Assembly (NCBI RefSeq): GCF_001425485.1
Contig: NZ_LMQW01000051.1
Location: 1-64,000 of the forward strand
Direction: 5' to 3'
DNA from: Aureimonas sp. Leaf427
GTDB taxonomy: Bacteria; Pseudomonadota; Alphaproteobacteria; Rhizobiales; Rhizobiaceae
Length of the DNA: 64,000 nucleotides
The notes under the pieces were generated by a model, which ran no database searches, had not been told where the DNA came from, and worked only from the letters and a program-made list of their open reading frames with translations. Made by a program: the position numbers and the translations under genes. Positions 47,998-57,955 of this stretch are shown here, piece after piece. The first letter of the stretch is position 1. Each line of letters starts with the position of its first letter.

Positions 47998-48684
47998 CTA
48001 TCGAACGAGATCGAGGAGGCGCGTCGCCGTTCCGGTCACGGCATGGGCGGCCGATCCCGTGACCTCCGCCGTGCGCGTCAGGATCGCCCCGCCGGACGGC
48101 ACGAGATCCCCGACGCGGAAGCCGGCATCGGCGAGCTGGATCGGCATGGGCGGGCTTTCTTCGGCGGCGAGTTCGGCCACGCCGTAGATCTCGAGCCCGC
48201 GCGGGCTGACGTCGAAGGGCACCTCGCTCGGGCGCGGGGGAACGGCGGCTGGGCGGATGGCGGCGGCGAGCCGTGGCTGCGGCCGTGGCGTCGGCACCGC
48301 GACATGCGCGGCGCTCGGGAGAACCGCCGGCCGTGCCTCGCGCGCCGCCGCCGGAGCGGGGCTGGGCGGCACGACCGCGGCGACCTCTTCGGCCGGTGGC
48401 TTGGGCAGGATATGGTCGAGCGCGCTCCCGGCCTGGACGGGCAGGTCGAAGCGGACGGGAACGCCCGTGACGCGGACCGGATCGGCGGAGGGGAGAGCCG
48501 GCCCGGCCACGCCCGGCGCGCGTTCCGGCAGGAGATCGCGGATGTCGTAGCCGCCGACCGAGGCGAGATGCAGCCCGGCCATGACGGTCACGGACAGGAC
48601 GGCCTGGACGCCGAGCCGCCGCGCGAGGGTCCAGATCGGGCGAGGCTTGCGGGCGCCTGTCGGCTGGTTCGTGGTCGCGGTCAT
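47998..48684 (-). CDS. Proline-rich, membrane-anchored protein of unknown function
   Basis: 228 residues from ATG 48684, with AGGGGA about 8 nt upstream. One hydrophobic segment near residues 22-42 (VQAVLSVTVMAGLHLAS) suggests an N-terminal anchor with the rest outside the membrane. A Pro/Ala-rich middle (about 85-155) leads to a short folded-looking C-terminal part (FDVSPRGLEIYGVAELAAEE...LVPSGGAILTRTAEVTG). I recognise no domain. The end lies 82 bp from the convergent histidine kinase. Confidence 0.7.
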   Translation of the reverse strand: MTATTNQPTGARKPRPIWTLARRLGVQAVLSVTVMAGLHLASVGGYDIRDLLPERAPGVAGPALPSADPVRVTGVPVRFDLPVQAGSALDHILPKPPAEEVAAVVPPSPAPAAAREARPAVLPSAAHVAVPTPRPQPRLAAAIRPAAVPPRPSEVPFDVSPRGLEIYGVAELAAEESPPMPIQLADAGFRVGDLVPSGGAILTRTAEVTGSAAHAVTGTATRLLDLVR

Positions 48685-48821
48685 CGGTCGGTCCCCTGAA
48701 CGTGTCGGTCGGGGGAGACCATCGGCCGCAGCTATGGCCGCATTTCGGCGGCGCGATAACGTTCGATGACGGCCGTGCAACATTTTGTATCCGGGGCTGC
48801 CCGGACACCGGCTCTTTCCCG

Positions 48822-49577
48822 TCAGTTGCCGCCGAAAAGCTCGACCGAGGGCTTGGCGCGAAGCTGGAGATAGGTCGGGTCGAACTGGCCGACGGCCTTC
48901 AACTGCTCCCAGTTGAGGATCGTCACCGTCCGCCGTTCAACGGCGATGATCTCGTCGGTCCGAAGATCCTGGAGGATGCGGTTGACGTGGACGACGCTGA
49001 GACCGAGCGCATCGCCGAGCTCGGTCTGGGTGAGGGGGAGCTTGTAGCGAAAGCCATCGGCAAGGCCGATGACGTCGAGCCGCAGGAGAAGTTCGCAGAA
49101 GAGATGGGCGACGCGCGCGCGCGCCGACATGCGCCCGATGCCGGTGATCTTGGCGCGGAACGTGGCGCCGTCGATCAGCGTCTCGCGCCAGAGCGCGGCC
49201 GCCACGCCCGGCCGGCTGTTGCAGAGCTCGTGCATCGCCGCATGCGGCACGAAGCCGAGCCGGCTCGGCACCACGGTCGCCACGCTGTGGTCCATGATGT
49301 CGAGATGCAGGCTCTGAAGATCCGGCATGTCGCCAGGAATGTTGAAAGCCAGGATCTGCCGGCGCCCGTCCGCGATCACCTTGTAGCGGCAGGTCAGGCC
49401 CTGGAGGACGAAGCAGCACTGATGGGGCCGGTCGCCGTCCCGGACGATGTCGAGGTCGGCCGGAAATTCCCGGACCGTCATCGGAAGCCGCTCGAAAGCC
49501 GCCTCGTCGTCCGGAGCCAGATCGATGATGCTCTTCAACCGCAGGATGACCGGCCTGAATGTCAGGACGTGTACCAA
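48822..49577 (-). CDS. Crp/Fnr-family transcriptional regulator
   Basis: 251 residues: a cyclic-nucleotide-type beta-barrel (about 25-140; HQCCFVLQGLTCRYKVIADGRRQILAFNIPGDMPDL) and a C-terminal winged helix-turn-helix (LTQTELGDALGLSVVHVNRILQDLR). The N-terminal cysteines of Fnr are missing, so it is not an oxygen-sensing iron-sulfur protein. It resembles the abundant rhizobial Crp-type regulators of unknown signal. Start is TTG at 49577, with AAGGAG 6 nt upstream; no ATG is available nearby. Confidence 0.9.
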   Translation of the reverse strand: MVHVLTFRPVILRLKSIIDLAPDDEAAFERLPMTVREFPADLDIVRDGDRPHQCCFVLQGLTCRYKVIADGRRQILAFNIPGDMPDLQSLHLDIMDHSVATVVPSRLGFVPHAAMHELCNSRPGVAAALWRETLIDGATFRAKITGIGRMSARARVAHLFCELLLRLDVIGLADGFRYKLPLTQTELGDALGLSVVHVNRILQDLRTDEIIAVERRTVTILNWEQLKAVGQFDPTYLQLRAKPSVELFGGN

Positions 49578-49822
49578 CAGGATCTCCTTTGCGACGCCGA
49601 CGAAACCGCGCGAAAGGGCCGACTCGGGGGAGCCCGAGCCGGCGTCAGCCGCTGGTGATGCTTCGCAATGTTCGGGCGAAAGATCGACCCACGGAAACGC
49701 TTAGTGGATGCATGGCTATAAATTCGGCTGATCGTCGCCCTGGTCCGCGGCACCTCGACCCCGGCCGGAACGATGCTCGACCGGCCCCCGTGCCCGGCCG
49801 GGGACGGCCTCCCGGTTTCTCG

Positions 49823-50560
49823 CTATGCGAGAATGTTCGACAAAAGGAGAAGGAGGCCCGCCACCATCGCGTAGACGACGCCGAAGACGACGAAGCTCGA
49901 GATGAAGGAGAAGACGACGCCCGCCAGGATCCACACCCCGTCCCGCTCGAGAAGGCCGAGCGAGAAGAGGCAGATCGTAATGGCCGGCAGCATGTTGCCG
50001 AGCGGGATGGGCAGGATGAGGATGACCGCCATCAGGAGGCAGAGCGCGCCGACCGCGTATTCCGCCGGGGGCCGCGCGACGGCGACGAGCCGCGGCTTCA
50101 GAAGCCTTTCGGCGCGGGCGATCCAGGGCGCGGCGCGCTCGATCATGGCGGCGAAATCGGTGCGCGGCAGCGAGCGGTTGGCGATGATGCCGGGAAGCCA
50201 GGGCTTGCGGCCGAAGGTCAGCTGCGCGGCGAGGAAGACCAGCGGCGCGCCGAGAATGGCCGAGGTGCCCGGCGGCGTCGGGATCGCGTTCGGCATGGCG
50301 AAGATCAGCATGAGCGCGCCGAAGGCCCGATCCTGCATGGCCGCGACGAGATCGGCGATCGAGACGCGCTCGCGGGACGTGTCGTTGGCGATGGCGAGGA
50401 GGATTTCCGCCAGCGTCCGCTTCATGAGATGCGGCGGTTCGACCGGCGCCTCGGAGACGATCGCGGGGGGCGCTGCGACCACCGCCGCCGTCTCCGCGTC
50501 CTCGGCTCCCGTCTCGCAGTCGATCGGGTTGTCGTCTCGGGGAGACATCGTGGGAATCAT
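49823..50560 (-). CDS. exoD: ExoD-family membrane protein
   Basis: 245 residues of the ExoD (exopolysaccharide synthesis) family. A variable acidic N-terminus (about 45 residues) precedes the conserved RVSIADLVAAMQDRAFGALMLIFAMPNAIPTPPGTSAILGAP, split here for length, then several membrane helices (ALCLLMAVILILPIPLGNML; FSFISSFVVFGVVYAMVAGL). In Sinorhizobium the prototype affects exopolysaccharide and alkaline tolerance; the mechanism is unknown. It is followed, upstream on the same strand, by kup after 85 bp. Confidence 0.87.
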   Translation of the reverse strand: MIPTMSPRDDNPIDCETGAEDAETAAVVAAPPAIVSEAPVEPPHLMKRTLAEILLAIANDTSRERVSIADLVAAMQDRAFGALMLIFAMPNAIPTPPGTSAILGAPLVFLAAQLTFGRKPWLPGIIANRSLPRTDFAAMIERAAPWIARAERLLKPRLVAVARPPAEYAVGALCLLMAVILILPIPLGNMLPAITICLFSLGLLERDGVWILAGVVFSFISSFVVFGVVYAMVAGLLLLLSNILA

Positions 50561-50645
50561 AGGGCGGGGTCCGCTGTTCCAGTCCTTGGCCGGACCATGC
50601 CCTGAAAAGATGACGCTTTCGGCAAGACGATGGCCGGAGCGAGCC

Positions 50646-52607
50646 TCATAGCGAGAATTGCTGACCCATTTCCACGACGCGGTTGGTCGGCAGGGAATAG
50701 AAGTCGGACATATCGGCAGCCGATATGGCCATCGAGATGTAGAGCTTGTCCTGCCAGAGCGGCATTCCGGAGGTCGCGACCGGTCGGAAGGCGCGTCGGC
50801 TGAGGAAGAAGGAGGTCGACATGATCTCGAACTTCAGCCCCTTTTTCTTCGCCAGAGACAGGGCTTTGGGCACGTTCGGCTCTTCCATGTAGCCGAAGCT
50901 GAGAAGCACGCGGGTGAAGAGTTCCGAGACCTCCTCGATGTGAACGCGCTCGGCCGGCGGCACGCGCGGCACGTTTTCCACGCGGATCGTCATGATCAGA
51001 TTGCGCTCGTGGATCACGCCATTGTGCTTGAGGTTGTGCATGAGCGCGGAGGGCGCCGTCTCGGGATCGGAGGTGAGATAGACCGCCGTCCCGCGCGCGC
51101 GCATCGGCTTGGAGCGCTCCAGCATCCGCGTCAGGTCGTCGAGCGCGATGCTCTCGCGCCGGGCCTTGTCGTAGACGATCCGCGTGCCGCGCACCCAGGT
51201 CCACATGAGGAAGGAGAGGACCGAGGCAAGCGCCAACGGCGCATAGCCGCCGTCGAGCACCTTCAGGAGGTTCGAGCCGAGGAAGATGAACTCGATCACG
51301 AGGAAGGGAATGATCGCGAGGGCGGACAGCCAGACCGACCACTTCCAGCACTTCCAGAGGAAGAGGAAGGCCAGGATCGAGGTGATCACCATGTTGCCGG
51401 TGACGGCGATGCCGTAGGCGCTGGCCAGACGCGCCGAGCTTTCGAAGGTCCAGACGAGCACCATCACGCCGACGAAGAGAAGGGCGTTGACCTTGGGAAT
51501 GTAGATCTGCCCGAACTGCTGCTCGGACGTGTGGCGCACTTCGAGGCGCGGCAGAAGGCCGAGCTGGATCGCCTGCTGCGTCAGCGAGAAGGCGCCGGTG
51601 ATGACGGCCTGGCTCGCGATGACGGTCGCCATCGTGGCGAGGATCACGAGCGGGATCAGAGCCCAGTCCGGCGCCATCAGGTAGAACGGATTCTCCAGCG
51701 TCTCCGGCCGCGCCATGATCAGCGCGCCCTGGCCGAGATAGTTCAGCGTCAGCGCGGGAAAGACGAGGCCGATCCAGGCGATGCGGATCGGCTTGCGGCC
51801 GAAATGGCCCATGTCGGCATAGAGCGCCTCGGCGCCGGTGATGGCGAGGAAGACCGAACCGATGATGATCAGCGCCATCCAGCCGTGGTCGACGACGAAG
51901 TAGATCGCGTTCATCGGGTTCAGCGCGTGGAGGATGTCGGGCCGGTCGCCGATGTGGAGGAGGCCGAGAAGGCCCATGACGACGAACCAGACGAGCGTGA
52001 TGGGCCCGAAATAGGTGGCGATCTGCCCCGTACCGCGGCTCTGGACGAAGAAGAGCGGAATGAGGATCGCCGTCGTGATCGGCAGCACCCAGTCGTTCAG
52101 CGCGGGCGTCACGAGCTTCAGGCCCTCGACGGCCGAGAGCACGGATATGGCCGGCGTGATGACCGCGTCGCCGTAGAAGAGCGAAGCGCCGATGATGCCG
52201 ATGACGACGAGGAAGTTCTTCTTGCCCAGCGCCTTCTGCGTGAGGGCGAGGAGCGAGAGCGTGCCGCCTTCGCCGTTGTTGTCGGCGTTGAGGATCAGCA
52301 GCACGTATTTGACCGTGACGATCAGCGTCAGCGCCCAGATCAGCATGGAGACGACGCCGATCACCTCGGAATCGAGCAGGCCGTCCGCCGCCGAATGCAC
52401 GAGCGCCTCGCGCAGCGCGTAGAGCGGACTCGTCCCGATGTCGCCGTAGACGACGCCGATCGAGCCGAGGAGAAGCGTCCAGAAGCCGCTCGGCGCATGC
52501 GAAGGATCTTGCCGGCCCGCCGGCTGTTCGATCCCGATCTGTGAGGACAAGAGGCAGATCTCCGGCATGCTGCAGACCGTGCCGCGATGCTCGGGGCTCG
52601 GTGGCAC
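50646..52607 (-). CDS. kup: Low-affinity potassium transporter Kup
   Basis: K+/H+ symporter with 12 helices in the first about 460 residues and a cytosolic C-terminal tail; 653 residues, normal for the family. Signatures: GVVYGDIGTSPLYALREAL, ADNNGEGGTLSLLAL, GASLFYGDAVITPAISVLSAVEG and LSYMEEPNVP-type tail sequence. The start is uncertain: GTG at 52607 has GGGGTAGG upstream; ATG at 52568 (MPEICLLSS) lacks one. Used for K+ uptake, especially at low pH or high osmolarity. A strong hairpin separates it from the RND operon. Confidence 0.92.
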   Translation of the reverse strand: MPPSPEHRGTVCSMPEICLLSSQIGIEQPAGRQDPSHAPSGFWTLLLGSIGVVYGDIGTSPLYALREALVHSAADGLLDSEVIGVVSMLIWALTLIVTVKYVLLILNADNNGEGGTLSLLALTQKALGKKNFLVVIGIIGASLFYGDAVITPAISVLSAVEGLKLVTPALNDWVLPITTAILIPLFFVQSRGTGQIATYFGPITLVWFVVMGLLGLLHIGDRPDILHALNPMNAIYFVVDHGWMALIIIGSVFLAITGAEALYADMGHFGRKPIRIAWIGLVFPALTLNYLGQGALIMARPETLENPFYLMAPDWALIPLVILATMATVIASQAVITGAFSLTQQAIQLGLLPRLEVRHTSEQQFGQIYIPKVNALLFVGVMVLVWTFESSARLASAYGIAVTGNMVITSILAFLFLWKCWKWSVWLSALAIIPFLVIEFIFLGSNLLKVLDGGYAPLALASVLSFLMWTWVRGTRIVYDKARRESIALDDLTRMLERSKPMRARGTAVYLTSDPETAPSALMHNLKHNGVIHERNLIMTIRVENVPRVPPAERVHIEEVSELFTRVLLSFGYMEEPNVPKALSLAKKKGLKFEIMSTSFFLSRRAFRPVATSGMPLWQDKLYISMAISAADMSDFYSLPTNRVVEMGQQFSL

Positions 52608-52732
52608 GGCCAGAGACCTACCCCGAACGCATCCTGGCGTGCAGTGCGCGCATCATAGACCGGACGCAATGGCTTGGCGACTGTTGTCGCAGCGCAACAT
52701 CGCCGCGCCCCCGGCCGGGGCCGGGGACCCCG

Positions 52733-52771
52733 GAGCGAAGACCCCGCGACGCCGCGCGGGTGTCTTCGCTC
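52733..52771 (-). terminator. Strong hairpin between acrB-type gene and kup
   Basis: GAGCGAAGAC (52733-52742) with GTCTTCGCTC (52762-52771) outside, and CCCGCG (52743-52748) with CGCGGG (52755-52760) inside: a 16-bp stem with a single-base bulge. It is 26 bp past the RND stop. A second C/G palindrome follows (52711-52732). No U-tract, but position and stability fit termination of the efflux operon. Confidence 0.65.
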
Positions 52772-52797
52772 GGTCGCGGAGCGGGGCGGGGCCCGCG

Positions 52798-55700
52798 TCA
52801 GGCCGCGGAGGGCGTTCCCTGCGGCGCACCGTCGCTTGGCCCGTGGCCGATGGCGGGCTTCGGCGCGTCGGCCTTCGGCTTCTTGTCCCGCGTCAGGAGC
52901 TTGAAGAAGAGCGGGATGAAGAAGATCGCGATGAAGGTCGCCGCCAGCATGCCGCCGATGACGCCCGTGCCGATCGAGTGCCGGCTCGCCGAGCCCGCGC
53001 CCGTCGAGATCGCCAGCGGCACGACGCCGAGGATGAAGGCGAGCGAGGTCATGACGATCGGCCGGAAGCGGAGCTTGGCTCCCTCCAGCGCCGCATCGTA
53101 GGCGCTGAGGCCCTCCTCGCGCTTCATCACCGCGAATTCCACGATCAGGATCGCGTTCTTGGCGGCGAGGCCGACGAGGGTGACGAGACCGATCTGGAAG
53201 TAGACGTCGTTCTCCAGACCCCGCAGCCAGATCGCCACCAGCGCGCCGCACATGGCGAAGGGCACCGCCAGGATGACGGCGATCGGCAGCGACCAGCGCT
53301 CGTACTGGGCCGCTAGGATGAGGAAGACCATGAGGATGCCGAAGCCGATGGCGATGGCGCCCGTGCCGCCGGTCTGAATCTCCTGATAGGCCGAGCCGGT
53401 CCAGGCGATGTCGTAGCCCTCGGGCAGGGCGCCCGCGATTTCCTGCATGGCGGCGAGCGCCTGTCCCGACGAATAGCCCGGCGCGGGCCCGCCCGAGACC
53501 TTGGCGGCGGTGAAGGCGTTGTAGCGCTCGATGAGGTCGGGGCCGACGACGCGCGTCACCTTCAGGAGCGAATCCAGAGGGATCATCGAGCCGGAGGCCG
53601 ACTGGACGAAGACGAACTTCAGGTCCTCGGGCTTCTCGCGGAACTGCGCCTCGGACTGGAGACTGACCTGATAGTTGCGGCCGAGCAGCGTGAAGTCGTT
53701 GACGTAGAGGCTGCCGAAGGTCGCCTGCATGGTCGTGAAGATCTGCTCGATCGGCACGCCGAGGGCCTTGGCCTTCTCGCGGTCGACGTCGATCTTGTAC
53801 TGCGGCACGCTCGCCGTGAAGGTCGTGCGAACGCCCGCAAGCTCCGGCCGCTTGGCCGCCTCGGCGACGAGTGCGTCCGTGGCCTCGATCAGCTGCTGCG
53901 TGCCGCCGCCGCCCCGGTCCTGGACGAAGAGGTCGAAGCCGCCGGTCGTGGAAAGGCCCTGGATCGGCGGCGGGTTGAAGGCGAGCACCATGGCGTCGCG
54001 CACGCCCGCATTGGCGCCCATGAAGGCGCCCGGCAGGTTGCGGCCGTCCTGTGCGGGATCGGTGCGCTCCTTCCAGTCCTTCAAGGTCACGAAGGCGACG
54101 CCCGCGCTCGTCTTCTGCGAGCCCGAGAGAAGGTCGAAACCGGCGAAGGTCACGGCGTCCTGCACGGCGGGATTGGCGCGGATGTTCTCGCTGACCTGCT
54201 TCATCGCCTCGGTCGTGCGCACGAGCGAGGAGGCCGGCGGCAGGATGCCGACGACGAAGTTCGATCCCTGGTCCTCGTCCGGCACGAGCGAGCCGGGGAG
54301 GGTGGCGAAGAGATGATAGGTGCCGAAGCAGATGCCGGCGAAGAGCGCCAGCGAGAGGAAGGCATGGCGCATCAGGAAGCCGACGCCGGCTCCGTAGCCG
54401 TTGGTCAGCTTCTCGAAGCCCGTGTTGAACCAGCGGAAGGGCGCCCAGGGCTTGGAATGCGAGTTCTTCAGGATGATGCCGCAGAGCGCGGGCGTCAGCG
54501 TGAGGGCGACGATGCCGGAGATCGTGACCGAGACGGCGATCGTCACGGCGAACTGGCGATACATCGTGCCCGCGAGGCCGCCGAGGAAGGCGACGGGGAT
54601 GAACACGGCGCAGAGCACGAGCACGATCGCGATGACCGGGCTCGTCACCTCGGACATGGCCTTCGCCGTCGCGTCCTTCGGCGGCAGGCCTTCGGTCGTC
54701 ATGATGCGCTCGACGTTCTCCAGCACCACGATGGCGTCGTCGACGACGATGCCGATGGCGAGGACAAGCGCGAAGAGCGTCAGGAGGTTGATCGAGAAGC
54801 CGAGCACCAGAAGCATGCCGAACGTGCCAATGATCGACACCGGCACCGCGATCATCGGGATCAGCGTCGCGCGGAAGTTCTGGAGGAAGACGAAGACGAC
54901 CACGAAGACCAGCACCATCGCCTCGATGAAGGTCTTGATGACCTCCTCGATCGAGGCGGTGATGAACTTCGTCGTGTCGTAGGGAATGGCATAGGAAATG
55001 CCGTCTGGGAACGAGGCCTGGAGTTCGTCCATCCGGGCGCGCACGCCCTCCAGCGTCTCCAGCGCGTTGGCGCCGGGCTGGAGATAGATGCCGATCGGAA
55101 CGGTCGAGGCGCCGTTATAGGTCGCGTTGAACGCATAGTCCTGCGCGCCCAGCTCGACGCGCGCCACATCCTTGAGAAGCAGCGAGGCGGCGTTGGCGTT
55201 GGAGCGCAGGATGATGTTCTCGAAGGCCTGCGCGTCGGGCAGGCGTCCGCCGGTCGTCACCGAATAGGTGAAGGCGAGTTCGTTCGGGTTGGGCTCGGCG
55301 CCGAACTGGCCGGCGGCGAACTGCGCGTTCTGCTCGCGGATGGCGGTGGCGACGTCGGTCGGCGTCAGGTTGTACTGCGCCAGCTGGTCCGGCCGCAGCC
55401 AGATTCGCATGGAATAGTCGCGCTGGCCGAAGAGCTGCGCGTCGCCGATGCCGGAGGAGCGCTTCAGCTCGTCGAGCACGTAGAGAAGCGCGTAGTTGGA
55501 CACGTAGGTCGCGTCGTAGCGCGGGTCCGCCGAGGTCATCGTCAGAACGGCGAGGATCGAGGACGAGCGCTTCGTCACGGTGACGCCGAGGCGCTGGACC
55601 TCGGTCGGCAGCGAGGAGACGGCCTGCTGGACGCGGTTGTTGACGTTGATCGTCGCCTGATCCGGGTCGGTGCCGCTGGCGAACGTCACCGTGACGGAGG

Positions 55701-55965
55701 CCGTGCCCGACGAGGAGTTCGTCGACTTCATGTAGATCATGTCCTCGACGCCGTTGATCTGCTCCTCGAGGGGGGCGGAGACGGTCTGCGCGAGGGTTTC
55801 GGCACTGGCGCCGGGATAGGCGGCGGAGACCACCACTTCCGGCGGCACGAGCTCGGGATACTGCTCGATCGGCAGCGCCCGCATGCCCATGATGCCGGCG
55901 AGGAAGATGACGATCGAGATGACGGAGGCGAAGACCGGACGGTCGACGAAGAAGCGCGCGTTCAC
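52798..55965 (-). CDS. Multidrug efflux RND permease (AcrB/HAE1 type)
   Basis: 1055 residues, the HAE1 hydrophobic/amphiphilic drug exporter type. It begins with the hallmark [20 protein letters not shown] and [11 protein letters not shown]-like sequence; [10 protein letters not shown] and [22 protein letters not shown] are typical of AcrB/MexB. Proton-relay residues are in [21 protein letters not shown], and the relay Lys in [17 protein letters not shown]. Exports drugs and detergents with the adaptor encoded just upstream (ATGA overlap) and a TolC-type channel not found here. Confidence 0.95.
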   Translation of the reverse strand: MNARFFVDRPVFASVISIVIFLAGIMGMRALPIEQYPELVPPEVVVSAAYPGASAETLAQTVSAPLEEQINGVEDMIYMKSTNSSSGTASVTVTFASGTDPDQATINVNNRVQQAVSSLPTEVQRLGVTVTKRSSSILAVLTMTSADPRYDATYVSNYALLYVLDELKRSSGIGDAQLFGQRDYSMRIWLRPDQLAQYNLTPTDVATAIREQNAQFAAGQFGAEPNPNELAFTYSVTTGGRLPDAQAFENIILRSNANAASLLLKDVARVELGAQDYAFNATYNGASTVPIGIYLQPGANALETLEGVRARMDELQASFPDGISYAIPYDTTKFITASIEEVIKTFIEAMVLVFVVVFVFLQNFRATLIPMIAVPVSIIGTFGMLLVLGFSINLLTLFALVLAIGIVVDDAIVVLENVERIMTTEGLPPKDATAKAMSEVTSPVIAIVLVLCAVFIPVAFLGGLAGTMYRQFAVTIAVSVTISGIVALTLTPALCGIILKNSHSKPWAPFRWFNTGFEKLTNGYGAGVGFLMRHAFLSLALFAGICFGTYHLFATLPGSLVPDEDQGSNFVVGILPPASSLVRTTEAMKQVSENIRANPAVQDAVTFAGFDLLSGSQKTSAGVAFVTLKDWKERTDPAQDGRNLPGAFMGANAGVRDAMVLAFNPPPIQGLSTTGGFDLFVQDRGGGGTQQLIEATDALVAEAAKRPELAGVRTTFTASVPQYKIDVDREKAKALGVPIEQIFTTMQATFGSLYVNDFTLLGRNYQVSLQSEAQFREKPEDLKFVFVQSASGSMIPLDSLLKVTRVVGPDLIERYNAFTAAKVSGGPAPGYSSGQALAAMQEIAGALPEGYDIAWTGSAYQEIQTGGTGAIAIGFGILMVFLILAAQYERWSLPIAVILAVPFAMCGALVAIWLRGLENDVYFQIGLVTLVGLAAKNAILIVEFAVMKREEGLSAYDAALEGAKLRFRPIVMTSLAFILGVVPLAISTGAGSASRHSIGTGVIGGMLAATFIAIFFIPLFFKLLTRDKKPKADAPKPAIGHGPSDGAPQGTPSAA

Positions 55966-57248
55966 TGCGCGCCCTCCTTCGCGGTGGAGGAGTTCGGCGA
56001 CTGGCTGGCGGACGCCGCAGCGGCGCCGGCCTGTGCGCCCGCGGCATTGCCGGCGGGTGCCGCCTCGCTGGAGCCTGCCGGCGTCGCCGCCTTCTGCGGA
56101 ACGGAGGGACCGTCGGCCGCGACGGCCTCGGGCGCGGACGGCGCGACGGGTGCGTTAGGCCGGACCTTGACGACGCCGACGCTGACGATCTTGTCGCCGG
56201 CCTTCAGGCCTTCCGAGATGACGGTGCGGTCGCCCATCTCGGTTCCGGTGCGGATGGGGCGGACCTCGGCGACGTTCTCGGCATTGACCGTGTAGACGAA
56301 GGGCCCCTGCGGACCCTGCATCAGCGCCATGGTCGGGATCGAGACCGCGTTCTCCAGCGTCAGGCCGCTGACGCGAACGCGCACGAACTGGCCGGGAAGC
56401 AGCCGGTTGGCGGGATTGCCGAGGACGGCGCGCGACAGGATCGTGCCCGTTTCGGTGTCGATCGAGGACGAGGTGAAGTCGATCGTGCCCTTCTCGGGGT
56501 AGACCGTGCCGTCGCCGAAGGAGACCTCGACCACGAGATCGTTGCGGTTGCCGCTGGCGGCGCCCCCTTCGACGAGCCGGCGGATCGCGGCGGCCTCGGT
56601 GTCGGCGGCGGAGAAGTTCACGTAGATCGGGTCAAGCTGGCTGATCTTCGTCAAAAGTGTGTTGACCGCGACGAGGCTGCCTTCCGGCACCTGCTCCAGG
56701 CTGGTGATGCCGCCGACTGGCGCGTTGACGGTCGCATAGGTGAGGGACAGGCGGGCCGTCTCCAGCGTCGCCTGCGCGGCTTCCACCTGCGCTTCCGCCA
56801 GTTCGCGCGAGGAGGTCGCGTCGTCGAACGTCGCCGCAGAGGCCGCGCCGCGCTGGGTCAGCGTCTGCTGGCGCTCCTCGGTGCGGCGAGCCTGGCTCAG
56901 CGTCGCCTGCGACTGGGCGAGCTGTGCCTGGGCCAGCGCCACCTGCGCCTCGAACTCGCGCGGGTCGATGCGGAAGAGAACCTGATCGGGCTGGACGCGC
57001 GTGCCTTCCTCGAAGGTGCGCTGCAGAAGAATGCCGGGAACGCGCGCCCGCACCTCGACCTCGCGCGAGGCGACGACGCGCCCGGCATATTCGTAGGTGA
57101 TCGGAAGCGGCTTCTCCTCGATCGTCTCCACCGTCACGGCCGGCGGCGGCGGGGCGGCCCCGCCGGGCGCCTGCGCCTCGGCAAGGCTCGTCGGCAGAAG
57201 GAAAAGGGCCGCTGTGGCCGCGAGACCGGAAAACTTGAAATTCGTCAT
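55962..57248 (-). CDS. Efflux RND periplasmic adaptor subunit (AcrA type)
   Basis: 428 residues: N-terminal signal ([20 protein letters not shown]), lipoyl halves ([39 protein letters not shown]), a coiled hairpin with [15 protein letters not shown], and the AcrA-type barrel ([23 protein letters not shown]). The last about 70 residues are Ala/Ser/Pro-rich and look disordered, longer than in AcrA. No lipobox Cys follows the signal, unlike E. coli AcrA. Start at 57248; divergent from its probable repressor. Confidence 0.94.
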   Translation of the reverse strand: MTNFKFSGLAATAALFLLPTSLAEAQAPGGAAPPPPAVTVETIEEKPLPITYEYAGRVVASREVEVRARVPGILLQRTFEEGTRVQPDQVLFRIDPREFEAQVALAQAQLAQSQATLSQARRTEERQQTLTQRGAASAATFDDATSSRELAEAQVEAAQATLETARLSLTYATVNAPVGGITSLEQVPEGSLVAVNTLLTKISQLDPIYVNFSAADTEAAAIRRLVEGGAASGNRNDLVVEVSFGDGTVYPEKGTIDFTSSSIDTETGTILSRAVLGNPANRLLPGQFVRVRVSGLTLENAVSIPTMALMQGPQGPFVYTVNAENVAEVRPIRTGTEMGDRTVISEGLKAGDKIVSVGVVKVRPNAPVAPSAPEAVAADGPSVPQKAATPAGSSEAAPAGNAAGAQAGAAAASASQSPNSSTAKEGAQ

Positions 57249-57298
57249 GGGGCGATCCGCGACCGGACAAGAGGGGTGGACTGCTGCGCTGCGGTATT

Positions 57299-57322
57299 TA
57301 CATACGGGACTGAATGTAAGCA
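57299..57322. promoter_or_regulatory. AcrR-type operator between adaptor and TetR genes
   Basis: TACATAC (57299-57305) and TGAATGTA (57311-57318) in the spacing of the 24-bp E. coli AcrR operator, with 17 of 24 positions equal by eye. It lies in the 85 bp between the starts of the efflux operon and its TetR gene, and ends 11 bp before the latter's start codon. The TetR protein would repress both. Confidence 0.7.
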
Positions 57323-57333
57323 AGGACACGAAA

Positions 57334-57951
57334 TTGTCACGTCGAACGAAGGAAGAGGCCGCCGCGACGCGCGATGCGATCATCGACGCCGCCGAAGTCC
57401 TGTTCGATCGAAGCGGCGTCGCCCGCACGTCGCTGGAAGCTATCGCGCAGGCGGCCAAAGTCACGCGCGGCGCGATCTACTGGCATTTTCGCGACAAGAC
57501 CGATCTCTTCGGCGCGATGCAGGACCGCGCCCGCCTGCCGCAGCGCCAGTTTTTCGAAAGCCGGATCGTCGATCTGGAGAACCGCAATCTCGATGCTCTG
57601 CACGAGGCGACGGTCGAGATGATCACCCGCTTCCTGGCGGACGAGCGGGCGCGCCGCGTCTACACGATCATCCTCTTCCGCTGCGAATATGTCGGGCCGG
57701 CCGGCGACGATCTTCTGCGCTGCGAAGCCGACGACGAGATGCGCGCGATCATCCTCCAGGTCTTCCAGCGCGCGGCGGAAACCGGCGAACTCTCCCCGAG
57801 ATGGCGTCCCCAGCTGGCCGCCGACGCCTATATCTGCGCGCTCGTCGGGCTCTTTTCGGAAGGCCTCCGGCGCAAGGGCGAGATCGACATCGTCGCGGTC
57901 GGCGAGCCGCTTCTGGCCGGCCTCTTCGCCGGATTTCGCGCGCGGACCTGA
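57334..57951 (+). CDS. TetR-family repressor of the efflux operon (AcrR/TtgR-like)
   Basis: 205 residues starting at TTG 57334, with AAGGA 7 nt upstream. The N-terminal helix-turn-helix is typical of AcrR (RTKEEAAATRDAIIDAAEVLF, then AIAQAAKVTRGAIYWHFRDK). The C-terminal ligand domain (about 60-205) is similar in layout to AcrR/TtgR/MexR-type multidrug sensors. Divergent from acrAB-like genes and next to an AcrR-type operator, so it should be a drug-responsive repressor of them. Confidence 0.92.
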   Translation: MSRRTKEEAAATRDAIIDAAEVLFDRSGVARTSLEAIAQAAKVTRGAIYWHFRDKTDLFGAMQDRARLPQRQFFESRIVDLENRNLDALHEATVEMITRFLADERARRVYTIILFRCEYVGPAGDDLLRCEADDEMRAIILQVFQRAAETGELSPRWRPQLAADAYICALVGLFSEGLRRKGEIDIVAVGEPLLAGLFAGFRART

Positions 57952-57955
57952 CGCG

